Assembly: GCF_007678255.1 (NCBI RefSeq)
Contig: NZ_VEED01000006.1
Span: 124,001 to 188,000, forward strand
Length of the DNA: 64,000 nt
Reading direction: 5' to 3'
Origin: Bacillus sp. X1(2014)
GTDB taxonomy: Bacteria; Bacillota; Bacilli; Bacillales_B; DSM-18226
Shown here: one piece after another, positions 28,096 through 37,744 of the stretch
Layout: every line of letters begins with the position of its first letter
How positions within the stretch are numbered: position 1 is the first letter of the stretch
Made by a program: the position numbers and the translations under genes
The notes under the pieces: generated by a model
The model's input: the letters and a program-made list of their open reading frames with translations, nothing else
Told to the model about the DNA's origin: nothing
The model's database searches: none

Positions 28096-29235
28096 TTACT
28101 TCGTGATCATCCGCGAGATCACAAGTCGTTGAATTTCTTGTGTGCCTTCATAGATTTGGGTAATTTTCGCATCGCGCATGAAGCGTTCAACTGGATAATC
28201 CTTTGTATAGCCATAGCCGCCAAAGACCTGAACAGCCTCAGTTGTCACCTTCATCGCGGTATCGCCCGCAAATAACTTCGACATCGCCGATTCCTTGCCG
28301 TACGGCAGGCCTTGCGACTCGAGCCATGCGGCTTGGTATGTTAATAGTCGGGAAGCCTCAATACCTGTGGCCATATCTGCGAGTTTAAAGGCAATCCCTT
28401 GATTTGCGACGATTGGTTTACCGAATTGATGACGTTCCTTGGCATAGTCCGCGGCTGCGTCAAGCGCACCTTGAGCAATCCCCACAGCTTGAGCGGCAAT
28501 ACCGTTGCGGCCGCCATCAAGGGTCATCATTGCAATTTTAAATCCTTCACCTTCTTCGCCAAGGCGATTAGCAACCGGTACCTTGCAATCTTCAAAAATA
28601 ATTTCGGTAGTCGGTGAGGATCGGATCCCGAGTTTCTTTTCTTTTTTCCCAACCGAGAAGCCTGGGAAGTCGCTCTCGATAATAAATGCAGTTGTTCCTT
28701 TTTGTCTGCTTGACGGGTCGGTTAACGCAAACACCACATAAATGTCCGCTACACCACCATTAGTAATGAAAATCTTCGATCCATTGAGGACATAATGATC
28801 ACCTTCGAGACGGGCTGTCGTTCTCATTCCGCCCGCATCCGAACCGCTGCCAGGCTCTGTTAAGCCGTATGCGCCAATTTTCGTACCTTCTGCCATTGGG
28901 CGAAGGTAGGTTTGCTTTTGCTCCTCGCTGCCAAATTTATAAATCGGCCAGCCCGCTAGAGAAGTGTGGGCTGAGAGCATAACGCCTGTTGATGCGTCAA
29001 CGCGGGAAAGCTCTTCTACTGCGATACAGTAAGCAAGATAGTCACTGCCAATGCCGCCGTACTCTTCCGGCCAAGGAATTCCGGTTAAACCCAACTCCGC
29101 CATTTTTTCAAAAATCTCGCGGTCAAAGCGTTCTTCCTCATCGCGCTCCGCTGCTGATGGGGCCACTTCATTCCGGGCAAAATCACGAACCATTTTCCGA
29201 ATCATTTCATGTTCTTCAGAGAGTTTAAAGTTCAT
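28096..29235 (-). CDS. acdA: Acyl-CoA dehydrogenase 1
   Basis: 379-residue FAD enzyme introducing the alpha-beta double bond into acyl-Co[21 protein letters not shown] (FAD/substrate segment), [15 protein letters not shown], and the catalytic glutamate in [19 protein letters not shown] are present. It is the paralogue of the next gene, 54 bp away. Chain length or branched-chain preference (butyryl, isobutyryl or isovaleryl) is not readable from the sequence. Electrons probably go via ETF to the neighbouring FadF. Confidence 0.9.
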   Translation of the reverse strand: MNFKLSEEHEMIRKMVRDFARNEVAPSAAERDEEERFDREIFEKMAELGLTGIPWPEEYGGIGSDYLAYCIAVEELSRVDASTGVMLSAHTSLAGWPIYKFGSEEQKQTYLRPMAEGTKIGAYGLTEPGSGSDAGGMRTTARLEGDHYVLNGSKIFITNGGVADIYVVFALTDPSSRQKGTTAFIIESDFPGFSVGKKEKKLGIRSSPTTEIIFEDCKVPVANRLGEEGEGFKIAMMTLDGGRNGIAAQAVGIAQGALDAAADYAKERHQFGKPIVANQGIAFKLADMATGIEASRLLTYQAAWLESQGLPYGKESAMSKLFAGDTAMKVTTEAVQVFGGYGYTKDYPVERFMRDAKITQIYEGTQEIQRLVISRMITK

Positions 29236-29289
29236 TTCAAGTCCTCCTAGTGGGTATGTTTAAGGCTGATTTCGCATAAAGAGCCATAA

Positions 29290-30420
29290 TTACAAATGCT
29301 TACTAATCACAATTCGTTGAATCTCGCTCGTGCCTTCATAAATTTCAGTAATTTTTGCATCACGGAAATAGCGTTCGACCGGATAATCTTCGGTATAGCC
29401 GTAACCGCCGAATACTTGAATCGCTTCAGTGGTCACTTCGACCGCTGTTTTAGTTGCGAATAATTTCGCCATTGACGCTTCCAACGTACATTTTTTGCCG
29501 TGTGTCCGTAAATACGCTGCGCGATAGACCAATAGTTTCGCTGCTTCCACACTGGTCGCCATGTCAGCTAACTTAAAGCCAATCCCTTGTTGAGCGGCAA
29601 TCGGCTTTCCGAATTGGTGACGGTCCCCAGCATAGGCGGTTGCGGCTGACAGTGCGGCCTCAGCAATCCCAAGTGCCTGGGTCGCAATCCCAATGCGGCC
29701 GACATCAAGGTTGGCCATCGCAATCTTAAAGCCTTCCCCCTCGGCACCCAGCAGGTTTTCAGCCGGAACATGCATATCTTCGAACGTGAGTTGGACCGTT
29801 CTCGAGCCATGTAAGCCCATTTTCTTCTCGTCTTTGCCGACGATAAAGCCAGGGGTATTTTTTTCAACAATGAATGCGGAAATCCCCTTGCTGCCTAGTT
29901 CCGGATTTGTTTTTGCAAAAACAATATAGACATCCGCCTCACCACCGTTCGTAATGAACACCTTCGATCCGTTGATAACGTAATGGTCGCCCTTCTTGAC
30001 GGCCCGGGACTTTAAGCTGGCGGCATCCGAACCAGAACTCGGTTCCGTTAAGCAAAACGCACCGAGATACTCCCCTGAAGCCAGCTTCGGCACGTATTTC
30101 TCTTTCTGTTGTTCGGTTCCAAAATAAAGGATCGGGTTCGTGCAGACGGAGGTATGGACAGAAAGAATCACCCCAATGGTTGCACTTACCTTGGAAAGCT
30201 CATGGATTGCTAAAATATAAGAGGTGAAGTCCATCGCCGCACCGCCGTATTTTTCAGGGACAGGAATCCCCATTAAGCCTAAGGCTCCCATTTTGCGGAG
30301 GATTTCGCGCGGAAATTCCCCTCTCTCCATATTTTCAATAAATGGGACAATTTCGCTGTTAGCAAAGTCGCGGACCATTTTTCGCATCATTTCTTGTTCT
30401 TCGGTGAATGTAAGATTCAT
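29290..30420 (-). CDS. Acyl-CoA dehydrogenase 2
   Basis: 376 residues from [16 protein letters not shown], with [38 protein letters not shown] and catalytic [21 protein letters not shown]. The start has AAGGGGAGA 6 bp upstream; the frame is open 17 codons further. About half identical to the neighbouring dehydrogenase, with normal length. Similar to the short-chain (butyryl-CoA) enzymes, which would suit a thiolase-HBD-mutase operon, but specificity is an inference. Confidence 0.9.
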   Translation of the reverse strand: MNLTFTEEQEMMRKMVRDFANSEIVPFIENMERGEFPREILRKMGALGLMGIPVPEKYGGAAMDFTSYILAIHELSKVSATIGVILSVHTSVCTNPILYFGTEQQKEKYVPKLASGEYLGAFCLTEPSSGSDAASLKSRAVKKGDHYVINGSKVFITNGGEADVYIVFAKTNPELGSKGISAFIVEKNTPGFIVGKDEKKMGLHGSRTVQLTFEDMHVPAENLLGAEGEGFKIAMANLDVGRIGIATQALGIAEAALSAATAYAGDRHQFGKPIAAQQGIGFKLADMATSVEAAKLLVYRAAYLRTHGKKCTLEASMAKLFATKTAVEVTTEAIQVFGGYGYTEDYPVERYFRDAKITEIYEGTSEIQRIVISKHL

Positions 30421-30498
30421 GTTGGTCTCCCCTTTGGAAGAATGTACTATCGTGGTACTCATCATTATCACGACCCCTTTTTCGAAGAAATGCTGTGT

Positions 30499-31350
30499 TT
30501 ATTCGTACGTATAAAAACCGCGCCCTGATTTCTTGCCAAGCCAGCCTGCTTTCACATATTTGCGCAGGAGCGGACATGGACGGTATTTGTCATCACCAAA
30601 GCCTTGGTGAAGCGTTTCCATAATATAGAGACACGTATCCAAGCCGATAAAATCAGCCAAGGTTAACGGCCCCATCGGATGGTTCATGCCGAGTTTCATC
30701 ACTTCATCAATGGCTTCCTTCGTGGCCACACCCTCATAAAGTGTATAAATCGCTTCGTTGATCATTGGCATCAAAATGCGATTGGAAACAAACCCTGGGA
30801 AGTCGTTCACTTCAACCGGTACCTTGCTCAAGGTTTTTGTCATATCTTCAATCACTTGGTAGACTTCATCGGATGTTGCAAGACCGCGAATGATTTCAAC
30901 GAGCTTCATGACTGGAACCGGGTTCATGAAGTGCATACCAATCACTTTTTCCGGACGCTTGGTAGCTGCAGCAATTTCAGTGATAGGTAAGGATGAGGTA
31001 TTGCTCGCGAGTATCGCGTGTGCTGGGGTAATTTCATCAAGTTGGGCAAAGATGCTGGTTTTAATATCCATGTTTTCAACGGCAGCTTCGATGACGAGGT
31101 CGACGTCACGGGCATCGTTCAGGTCAGTAGACACGGTAATGTTGCTGAGAATTTCTTGTTTTTGCTCTTCAGTGAGGCGCCCTTTATCAACGTTGCGTGT
31201 AAGTATTTTATTGATTCCGGCTAGGCCGCGTTCCACAAACTCCGGTTTTAAATCATTAAGTACAACCTTGTACCCTGCCTGTGCACAAACTTGGGCAATC
31301 CCGGAGCCCATTTGTCCTGCACCAATGACCATTAGTTTTGAAATCTTCAT
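30499..31350 (-). CDS. mmgB: 3-hydroxybutyryl-CoA dehydrogenase
   Basis: 283-residue NAD(P)-dependent 3-hydroxyacyl-CoA dehydrogenase. Rossmann motif [19 protein letters not shown], active-site [19 protein letters not shown] and the C-terminal domain [22 protein letters not shown]. Corresponds to MmgB/Hbd and interconverts acetoacetyl-CoA and 3-hydroxybutyryl-CoA. 78 bp after the thiolase gene in the same operon. Confidence 0.92.
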   Translation of the reverse strand: MKISKLMVIGAGQMGSGIAQVCAQAGYKVVLNDLKPEFVERGLAGINKILTRNVDKGRLTEEQKQEILSNITVSTDLNDARDVDLVIEAAVENMDIKTSIFAQLDEITPAHAILASNTSSLPITEIAAATKRPEKVIGMHFMNPVPVMKLVEIIRGLATSDEVYQVIEDMTKTLSKVPVEVNDFPGFVSNRILMPMINEAIYTLYEGVATKEAIDEVMKLGMNHPMGPLTLADFIGLDTCLYIMETLHQGFGDDKYRPCPLLRKYVKAGWLGKKSGRGFYTYE

Positions 31351-31428
31351 TCTTTCCCCTCCAAGAAGGCCGGAAGTGAATCCGACCTAGAATTTTTTAT
31401 ATTTGGTATCTACTAATCTTAAAAACTA

Positions 31429-32616
31429 TTATCCGCGCGGAACCTCAATCATCACCGCATCGCCCTGACCGCCGCCGCTGCAGATCGCGGCAATTCCAAT
31501 TCCGCCGCCGCGGCGCTTTAATTCATGCATTAATGTAAGAATAATCCGTGCTCCGCTCGCCCCAATCGGGTGACCATATGCGACCGCACCGCCATTGACA
31601 TTGACCTTTTCTGGATCCAAATTGGCAATTTTCCCGCTGACTAAAGCCACCGCCGCAAAGGCTTCATTAATTTCAAATAAATCGACTTCGTCTACCGTTT
31701 TGCCTGTTTTTCGTAACAGCTCATTAATCACAATTCCCGGTGTTTTCGGAAAATCCTTTGCTTCCACTGCAACCGCTGCATGACCAACAATCACTGCTTC
31801 GGCAACACGGCCTTCGCGAACCGCTCGCTCTTCACTCATTAACACGAGGGCTGCCGCACCGTCATTGACACCTGGTGCATTTCCAGCAGTAATCGTTCCC
31901 GTTGAATTAAATACCGGTGCTAATTTAGCCAGACGCTCTAGCGACGTATCTTTTCGTGGTGCTTCATCTGTCGCAACCACGACCGGAGCTCCTTTGCGCT
32001 GTGGAACCTCTACCACGACGATTTCTTCCGCTAACTTCCCACTCTCAATCGCCGCAAGCGCGCGCAAATGACTTCTAAGTGCCCACTCATCCTGTGCCTC
32101 ACGGCTGATTTCCATATCTTTGGCCGCTTCATTTCCGTAAGTCCCCATGTGAACACCAGTAAAACTGCAGGTTAAACCGTCATGAATCATTAAATCCTTC
32201 ACTTGTGCGTCTCCCATGCGGAAGCCCCAGCGTGCTTTTGGAAGTACATATGGGGCGTTGCTCATCGATTCCATCCCGCCGGCCACAATCACTTCCTCAT
32301 CGCCAGCACGGATGATTTGATCGGCTAATGTGACACTGCGCATCCCGGACGCACATACTTTATTAACCGTTTCTGTTTTCACTTCCCATGGCAATCCTGC
32401 GAGACGTGCCGCCTGGCGCGATGGAATCTGTCCCTGTCCCCCTTGTAAGACCGTTCCAAGAATGACTTCCTCGACCTCTTCTGGCTTCACGCCCGCACGA
32501 ACTAATGCCTCTTTTACCGCGATTCCCCCTAACTGTGATGCAGTAAAGCTGCTCAAACCTCCTCCTAATTTTCCAAAAGGTGTTCTAACCCCGCTTAAAA
32601 TAACCGTTCTACCCAT
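31429..32616 (-). CDS. mmgA: Acetyl-CoA acetyltransferase (thiolase)
   Basis: 395-residue thiolase. Catalytic cysteine in [17 protein letters not shown], second cysteine in [16 protein letters not shown], and histidine in [17 protein letters not shown]. Condenses two acetyl-CoA or cleaves acetoacetyl-CoA. ATG 32616 is preferred (GGGAG 10 bp upstream) to the GTG 9 bp before it. First gene of the operon thiolase-HBD-ACD-ACD-tetR-icmF; its upstream region holds a FadR-like operator and a cre candidate. Confidence 0.93.
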   Translation of the reverse strand: MGRTVILSGVRTPFGKLGGGLSSFTASQLGGIAVKEALVRAGVKPEEVEEVILGTVLQGGQGQIPSRQAARLAGLPWEVKTETVNKVCASGMRSVTLADQIIRAGDEEVIVAGGMESMSNAPYVLPKARWGFRMGDAQVKDLMIHDGLTCSFTGVHMGTYGNEAAKDMEISREAQDEWALRSHLRALAAIESGKLAEEIVVVEVPQRKGAPVVVATDEAPRKDTSLERLAKLAPVFNSTGTITAGNAPGVNDGAAALVLMSEERAVREGRVAEAVIVGHAAVAVEAKDFPKTPGIVINELLRKTGKTVDEVDLFEINEAFAAVALVSGKIANLDPEKVNVNGGAVAYGHPIGASGARIILTLMHELKRRGGGIGIAAICSGGGQGDAVMIEVPRG

Positions 32617-32675
32617 CTTACACACACTCCCTATTCATAATATTCAGATTAACTTTCATAAAAAAATAGATCCGG

Positions 32676-32693
32676 TGACTGAACGCTCGCTCG
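32676..32693. promoter_or_regulatory. FadR-like operator upstream of the thiolase operon
   Basis: TGACTGAACGCTCGCTCG is nearly the same as the reverse complement of the fadF operator (TGACTGAACGCTCATTCA), with 3 differences in 18. It lies 60-77 bp before the thiolase start. Confidence 0.7.
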
Positions 32694-32741
32694 GACACAA
32701 GCCAAAAAAGAAACGCAGCCCTCTGCTTTTTTAAATGGTAA

Positions 32742-32755
32742 TGTAAGCGTTTTAT
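32742..32755. promoter_or_regulatory. Candidate CcpA cre site upstream of the thiolase operon
   Basis: TGTAAGCGTTTTAT matches TGWAANCGNTNWCA at 12 of 14 positions. The mmg operon of B. subtilis is under catabolite repression. The 248-bp fadF-thiolase gap otherwise holds AT-rich sequence. Confidence 0.4.
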
Positions 32756-32864
32756 TTATATATATATTTTACATAAAAAAGCGTAGAAGTTGAAATATTT
32801 TATACGTAATTTTAAAAATTTTACGAATTAAATAAACAAATCAATTTCTACACTTCATCAAAAC

Positions 32865-34967
32865 CTAAGCGACTTCTCCACAAACGGCCTTTTCAAGCAG
32901 TTCCGCTACATCGTATGTCGATACCTTTTCTTCGACCTCTTTGGCCTTCGTTCCATCCGAGAGCATTGTTAAGCAGTACGGACAGCCAGAGCTGATGACC
33001 GACGGATTAACAGCAAGTGCCTGTTCGGTTCGTGCCACGTTAATGCGGTGTCCGGTTTCTTCTTCCATCCACATCAAGCCGCCGCCTGCACCACAACACA
33101 TCGCTTTCTCGCGGTTCCGCTCCATTTCAAGGAGTTTCACACCTGGAATCGATTTTAGAATCTCGCGCGGGGCATCATAGACATCATTGTAGCGCCCTAA
33201 ATAACAGGAATCATGGAAAGTAATCGTCTCATTTACCGAATGTTTCGGTACGAGCTTCCCATCACGAACCAGCTCATAAAGGACCTCAGTATGATGGAAC
33301 ACCTCGACATCTGTTAAGCCGAAGTCAGGATATTCATTTTTGAAAATATTATAAGCATGCGGATCAATCGTGACGATTTTCTTGACTTCCGCTTTTTCAA
33401 ACTCCTCAATATTTTTCGCTGCCAGCTCTTGGAACAAGAATTCATTGCCGAGACGGCGCGGTGTATCGCCAGAGTTCTTCTCTTTATTTCCGAGGATGGC
33501 AAATTTGATTCCAGCTTCATTGAGCAGTTTCGCAAACGATAAGGCAATCTTTTGGCTGCGGTTATCGTAAGAGCCCATTGCCCCTACCCAGAAGAGGTAT
33601 TCAAATTCCTCGCCTGCTTTGTTCATTTCCTTCACGGTTGGTACATGAACATCCTCGCGGGCTTCACGCCATGTTTCACGTTCTTTTCTGTTCAAGCCCC
33701 ACGGATTGCCTTGGCGTTCGATATTGGTCATCGCACGCTGTGCATCGGCGTCCAATTTTCCTTCTGTTAACACTAAATAACGGCGTAGATCGATAATTTT
33801 ATCTACATGCTCGTTCATGACTGGGCATTGATCCTCACAATTTCGGCAGGTCGTACAAGCCCAGATTTCTTCCTCGGTGATTACGTCACCAATCAAGCTA
33901 GGATTGTAGACTGCAGCGGCCGCAGATTCTTGTGCACCTTGACCTGCTGACGCAAGGGCAAGCTGATTCCCCGTCGTGTTCCCAAAGGCAAAGGTTGGCA
34001 CCCACGGCTGTTTCGAGGTAACAACGGCACCATGATTGGTTAAGTGATCACGCAGTTTAACGATTAAGTCCATTGGTGACAGCATTTTCCCTGTCCCCGT
34101 AGCCGGACACATATTCGTGCAGCGGCCGCATTCCACGCAGGCATAAAAATCGATCATTTGGTGCTGCGTGAAATCTTCTAATTTTCCAACCCCAAACGAT
34201 TCCTGGGTTTCATCTTCAAAATCAACCTTTTTCAGTTTTCCTGGTTTATCTAAACGGTTAAAATACACATTCGCAGGTCCCGCAATTAAGTGGGCATGCT
34301 TGGATTGCGGTACGTACACTAAGAAGGTTAACAAGAATAATAAGTGCGCCCACCAGGCAATGTAGAAGATTACAATGGAGGCAGTTTCACCAATCCCTGA
34401 AAAAATAACGGAAATCAACGATGCGATCGGCTCGGTCCATGACGTCTCTTCCCCATGCCAGATGAGACTCATCCCATTGCCTAGTAACACAGAGAGCATT
34501 AAGCCGCCAATGAAAATAAGAACCAGACCTGATTTAAAGTTGCGCTTTAAGCGGACTAATTTTTCGACATACCGGCGGTAAAAGGCCCAGATGACTGCTA
34601 CTAAGATCATTAATGTGACAAGCTCTTGGAAAAATGTAAACCCTGCATAAAGCGGTCCAAGCGGAAGGTGTGCTCCGGGTTTAATTCCTTTGATAATAAA
34701 ATCAATGGCGCCAAATTGGACGAGGATAAAGCCATAGAAGAACATGACGTGCATGATCCCGCTTTTTTTATCCTTGAGCAATTTCTTTTGGCCGAACACA
34801 TTGACCCAAATTTTGCGGAGCCGCTCTTTGACATTGTCATCGAACTCAACCTTTTTCCCGAGCTTAATAAATTCGATCCGGGTCTTGACCACATACACGA
34901 ACAAGCTGATTGCGTAAGCGGTTACAATAAGAAACGCAATCAAGTTAACCCAAAGTAATCCATTCAT
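32865..34967 (-). CDS. fadF: FadF-type iron-sulfur membrane oxidoreductase (YwjF)
   Basis: About 700 residues. Six hydrophobic segments fill residues 1-250 (NarI-like cytochrome region), then two [4Fe-4S] motifs CVECGRCTNMCPA and CTTCRNCEDQCPV, then two CCG domains (DSCYLGRYND, CCGAGGGLMWMEEETG; C-terminal CPYCLTML). This is the HdrD-like protein proposed to pass electrons from ETF/acyl-CoA dehydrogenases to quinone. Start MNGLLWVNL follows AAAGGGG. It has its own promoter overlapped by a FadR-like operator, linking it to the downstream acyl-CoA operon. Confidence 0.92.
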   Translation of the reverse strand: MNGLLWVNLIAFLIVTAYAISLFVYVVKTRIEFIKLGKKVEFDDNVKERLRKIWVNVFGQKKLLKDKKSGIMHVMFFYGFILVQFGAIDFIIKGIKPGAHLPLGPLYAGFTFFQELVTLMILVAVIWAFYRRYVEKLVRLKRNFKSGLVLIFIGGLMLSVLLGNGMSLIWHGEETSWTEPIASLISVIFSGIGETASIVIFYIAWWAHLLFLLTFLVYVPQSKHAHLIAGPANVYFNRLDKPGKLKKVDFEDETQESFGVGKLEDFTQHQMIDFYACVECGRCTNMCPATGTGKMLSPMDLIVKLRDHLTNHGAVVTSKQPWVPTFAFGNTTGNQLALASAGQGAQESAAAAVYNPSLIGDVITEEEIWACTTCRNCEDQCPVMNEHVDKIIDLRRYLVLTEGKLDADAQRAMTNIERQGNPWGLNRKERETWREAREDVHVPTVKEMNKAGEEFEYLFWVGAMGSYDNRSQKIALSFAKLLNEAGIKFAILGNKEKNSGDTPRRLGNEFLFQELAAKNIEEFEKAEVKKIVTIDPHAYNIFKNEYPDFGLTDVEVFHHTEVLYELVRDGKLVPKHSVNETITFHDSCYLGRYNDVYDAPREILKSIPGVKLLEMERNREKAMCCGAGGGLMWMEEETGHRINVARTEQALAVNPSVISSGCPYCLTMLSDGTKAKEVEEKVSTYDVAELLEKAVCGEVA

Positions 34968-35042
34968 AGTTATGCCCCTTTCTTTGTTATCCACTGATAC
35001 AACTTTGAAAATAATTAATTTTCAGAATCTATACTTAACTCT

Positions 35043-35070
35043 ATTATATTATGAATGAGCGTTCAGTCAA
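35043..35070 (-). promoter_or_regulatory. Sigma-A promoter of fadF
   Basis: Minus strand TTGACT (35065-35070), 16 bp, TATAAT (35043-35048), about 75 bp upstream of the start. Confidence 0.75.
35052..35069. promoter_or_regulatory. FadR-type operator overlapping the fadF promoter
   Basis: TGAATGAGCGTTCAGTCA matches the B. subtilis FadR pattern TGAATGA-N4-TCATTCA with one mismatch and covers the -35 box and spacer, a classic repression position. Confidence 0.8.
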
Positions 35071-35154
35071 ATGAATTTTTGTAAAGTTGCATTAACTTAT
35101 AGAAAAAGGTGCTTTCGGAAAAACTAATGAAACTGATTGGAGGAAAGAACCCAT

Positions 35155-36357
35155 ATGAAAGTGGCACTCATGTTGAGCGTACTCCTTATTCTCATCATTA
35201 TATGGCTCGTTTTGGATTTTCATTTAGGTAGAAAGAAGCATCTTTCCATTGTCAGTAGAAGGGAAACGGCCATTATTCATGGTGACATTGATATTTTTAC
35301 GCACGGAAAAAAATTGTTTGCCGACTATTTTCATGAACTGCGGAATGCGGACAAGCATATTCATGTGCTCTTTTATATTGTCAAAGACGATGCGATCAGT
35401 CAGGAATTTTTATCTATTTTAAAAGAAAAGGCCCGTGCAGGGGTGGAAGTTAGGCTGCTCATCGACCGGCTCGGCAGCTGGAAGGTGAAGAAAGCGGTGA
35501 TTCAGTCGCTCCGGGAGGCGGGTGTTCGCTTTGCTTTTAGCAATCATATTAAGCTTCCCTTTCTGTTTTATTCTTCTCAGGTCAGGAATCACCGAAAAAT
35601 CACAATTATTGACGGGGAAATTGGCTACCTCGGTGGTTTTAATGTCGGCAAGGAATATATCGACGAGGAGCCATCCTTAGGGATTTGGCGCGATTACCAT
35701 ATGAAAATTACCGGCCGGAGCGTTAATTTTTTGCAAACGGAGTTTTTGATCGATTGGCGTGAATACGCCGGCGAGGATATCATGGATTATCCGTCCTATT
35801 TCCCAGTCCTAACTGATGGTCAGGTCCGGCACCGATTTGTTCCGACAGAGGCTCACCAGTTAGAACAGAATTATCTTACGCTTATTCACCAAGCTGACAA
35901 CTCCATCATTATTGGTTCGCCCTATTTTATCCCCTGTCAAAAAATCTTAGCGGCGTTACTAGCTGCCTTAGAGCGCGGAGTTCATCTTTCGGTGATTGTC
36001 CCCTATGCAGCAGACCATCCACTGGTCCAAGAGGGCTCGTTCCGCTATTTACGTAAATTGATTCGAGCAGGTGCTGATGTTTTTCAATATAAAAAGGGGT
36101 TTTACCATGCAAAGACACTCGTGATTGATGACAAAATCTGCGATATCGGCACAGCTAATTTTGATAAAAGAAGTATGTATTTAAACAAGGAAATTAATTG
36201 TTATATATATGACCCGGCCTTTATTCAACGTTTGATGGAGATTTTAAAAAAGGATATTGCGGACTCTGTGCCGCTGACATTAGCTGTCCTTAACAAACCG
36301 AACCCAATTCGTACCTTCAAAGAAGGCTTCGCCGCTGTAATCTCTTACTTTTTATAA
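35155..36357 (+). CDS. clsB: Cardiolipin synthase / phospholipase D family (YwjE)
   Basis: 400-residue membrane-anchored enzyme: one N-terminal helix (MLSVLLILIIIWLVLDF) and two HKD motifs, HRKITIIDGEIGYLGGFNVG (about 150) and HAKTLVIDDKICDIGTANFDKRS (about 325). It joins phosphatidylglycerol molecules into cardiolipin. The N-terminus has one helix rather than the two of ClsA, as in B. subtilis YwjE. GGAGGAAAG precedes ATG 35155. Divergent from fadF. Confidence 0.9.
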   Translation: MKVALMLSVLLILIIIWLVLDFHLGRKKHLSIVSRRETAIIHGDIDIFTHGKKLFADYFHELRNADKHIHVLFYIVKDDAISQEFLSILKEKARAGVEVRLLIDRLGSWKVKKAVIQSLREAGVRFAFSNHIKLPFLFYSSQVRNHRKITIIDGEIGYLGGFNVGKEYIDEEPSLGIWRDYHMKITGRSVNFLQTEFLIDWREYAGEDIMDYPSYFPVLTDGQVRHRFVPTEAHQLEQNYLTLIHQADNSIIIGSPYFIPCQKILAALLAALERGVHLSVIVPYAADHPLVQEGSFRYLRKLIRAGADVFQYKKGFYHAKTLVIDDKICDIGTANFDKRSMYLNKEINCYIYDPAFIQRLMEILKKDIADSVPLTLAVLNKPNPIRTFKEGFAAVISYFL

Positions 36358-36376
36358 ACCATTATTGTCCACGGAT

Positions 36377-36389
36377 GGTGTCAGGCACC
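36377..36389. repeat. 13-bp dispersed palindrome after clsB
   Basis: GGTGTCAGGCACC flanked by GAT and ATC, so the near-palindrome extends to 19 bp; 20 bp after the clsB stop. Confidence 0.85.
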
Positions 36390-36432
36390 ATCATTAGGCA
36401 CAATTTAAAAAAGCACCTAAGGAGTTATTGTC

Positions 36433-37392
36433 ATGAAGATTCGGTTTGGTTATGTTTCACATGCGATTAGTTTGTGGGATGCTTCGCCGGCGAAGGCGCT
36501 GACGTTTACTCGGTATCAGCAGCTAAGCCCTGAAGAGCGTGTGGAAAAGCTGCTTGAGGTGACGAAGCAGAATTTGAATCATACCCTGCGTATGCTCTAC
36601 TACAATCTTGCTCACGAACTTGAACTCTATAGGATGTCCAGTTCGATTGTTCCGCTCGCAACCCATCCGGAGGTGAATTGGGACTTTGTGACTCCTTTTC
36701 GTACGGAATGGCTAGAGATTGGCGAGCTGGTGAAAAAAAAGAAATTAAGGGTCAGTTTTCACCCGAATCAATTCACCTTGTTCACCTCACCGCAAACAAA
36801 GATTACCGAAAACGCCGTGGTTGATATGCAATACCATTATCGTATGTTTGAAGCGATGGGGCTCGAGCAGGAAGGGCTGATTAATATCCATATTGGTGGT
36901 GCCTATGGTGATAAACAAAAAACTCTACCGCGATTTCATCAAAATTTAACGACACTGCCCGCGCCTATTAAAAAGGTGATGACATTGGAAAATGACGATA
37001 AAACGTACAACGCTGAAGAAACGTTAGCAGCCTGTGAAAAGGAATCAATTCCGCTTGTGTTCGACTATCACCACCATATGGCCAACTTGTCCGAGACAGC
37101 GCTCGAGGAACTGCTGCCGCGGATATTCCGAACTTGGGAGCATAGGCCGCATCTCATTCCGAAGGTCCATATTTCCTCTCCTAAAAACGAGAAGGAGTTC
37201 CGCTCCCATGCTGATTTTGTTGATCCGGAATTTATCATGCCGTTTTTGAAAATGGTGCGCGAAATCGGGGCTGATGTTGATTTTATGATCGAGGCCAAAG
37301 CAAAGGATCAAGCGGCACTGAAATTAATTGAAGATCTAAGCAAGCTTAGGGGTTATAAGCGGATTAGCGGCGGTACGGTGGAGGTTAAATAA
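36433..37392 (+). CDS. uvsE: UV DNA damage endonuclease UvsE
   Basis: 319-residue TIM-barrel endonuclease cutting 5' of UV photoproducts. [10 protein letters not shown] at the start, [55 protein letters not shown] and [12 protein letters not shown] provide the metal-binding His, Asp and Glu residues. Corresponds to B. subtilis UvsE (YwjD), expressed in the forespore there. 75 bp after clsB in the same direction, separated by a palindromic repeat. Confidence 0.94.
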   Translation: MKIRFGYVSHAISLWDASPAKALTFTRYQQLSPEERVEKLLEVTKQNLNHTLRMLYYNLAHELELYRMSSSIVPLATHPEVNWDFVTPFRTEWLEIGELVKKKKLRVSFHPNQFTLFTSPQTKITENAVVDMQYHYRMFEAMGLEQEGLINIHIGGAYGDKQKTLPRFHQNLTTLPAPIKKVMTLENDDKTYNAEETLAACEKESIPLVFDYHHHMANLSETALEELLPRIFRTWEHRPHLIPKVHISSPKNEKEFRSHADFVDPEFIMPFLKMVREIGADVDFMIEAKAKDQAALKLIEDLSKLRGYKRISGGTVEVK

Positions 37393-37400
37393 ATAAGCCT

Positions 37401-37440
37401 TGTAAAAAAAAGAGTCTTCGAACCCTCTCGAAGACTCTTC
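37401..37440 (-). terminator. Terminator after sspH
   Basis: Perfect 12-bp stem AAGAGTCTTCGA / TCGAAGACTCTT (37410-37421, 37428-37439) followed by Ts on the minus strand; it may also stop uvsE transcripts. Confidence 0.85.
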
Positions 37441-37441
37441 A

Positions 37442-37621
37442 CTATTCCTCAATTAAATTTAAGACCGGAACATCACGCTCATTATCCGGGTCATTCCTTG
37501 AATAAATTCTCGCTACTTTTGCTGCCTCATCCACATGTTGAATAATCACTGGCGTTCCTTCGTAGGTAACATGAATCATTTCGGCAGATTCAACAATTTC
37601 CTTAGCTCGTCCCACATTCAT
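37442..37621 (-). CDS. sspH: H-type small acid-soluble spore protein
   Basis: 59 residues, MNVGRAKEIVESAEMIHVTYEGTPVIIQHVDEAAKVARIYSRNDPDNERDVPVLNLIEE in pattern (RAKEIVES, VTY-G-PV-IQHV, ARI). This matches the SspH family in motif order and length (59 in B. subtilis). H-type SASPs are minor forespore-made spore-core proteins. I choose the ATG at 37621 over one 9 bp upstream because the AGGAG site would abut the latter. A sigma-G-like promoter lies upstream. Confidence 0.9.
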   Translation of the reverse strand: MNVGRAKEIVESAEMIHVTYEGTPVIIQHVDEAAKVARIYSRNDPDNERDVPVLNLIEE

Positions 37622-37655
37622 CGGTTTCATCCACTCCTAGCTTTAATGTCCCTAT

Positions 37656-37684
37656 TAGTATTTGCCATTATTTAGTTACTATTC
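37656..37684 (-). promoter_or_regulatory. Candidate sigma-G promoter of sspH
   Basis: Minus strand GAATA (37680-37684), 17 bp, AATACTA (37656-37662); sigma-G consensus GHATR-18-CATWHTA, one mismatch in the -10. Confidence 0.5.
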
Positions 37685-37704
37685 ATTTATATGGACAAGC
37701 CCAT

Positions 37705-37735
37705 AAAAAAAGCCCCCTTACCGAAGTAAGAGAGC
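37705..37735 (-). terminator. Terminator after argS
   Basis: Minus strand GCTCTCTTAC-TTCG-GTAAGGGGGC stem with a tetraloop and seven Ts. Confidence 0.85.
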
Positions 37736-37744
37736 CATCAACCA

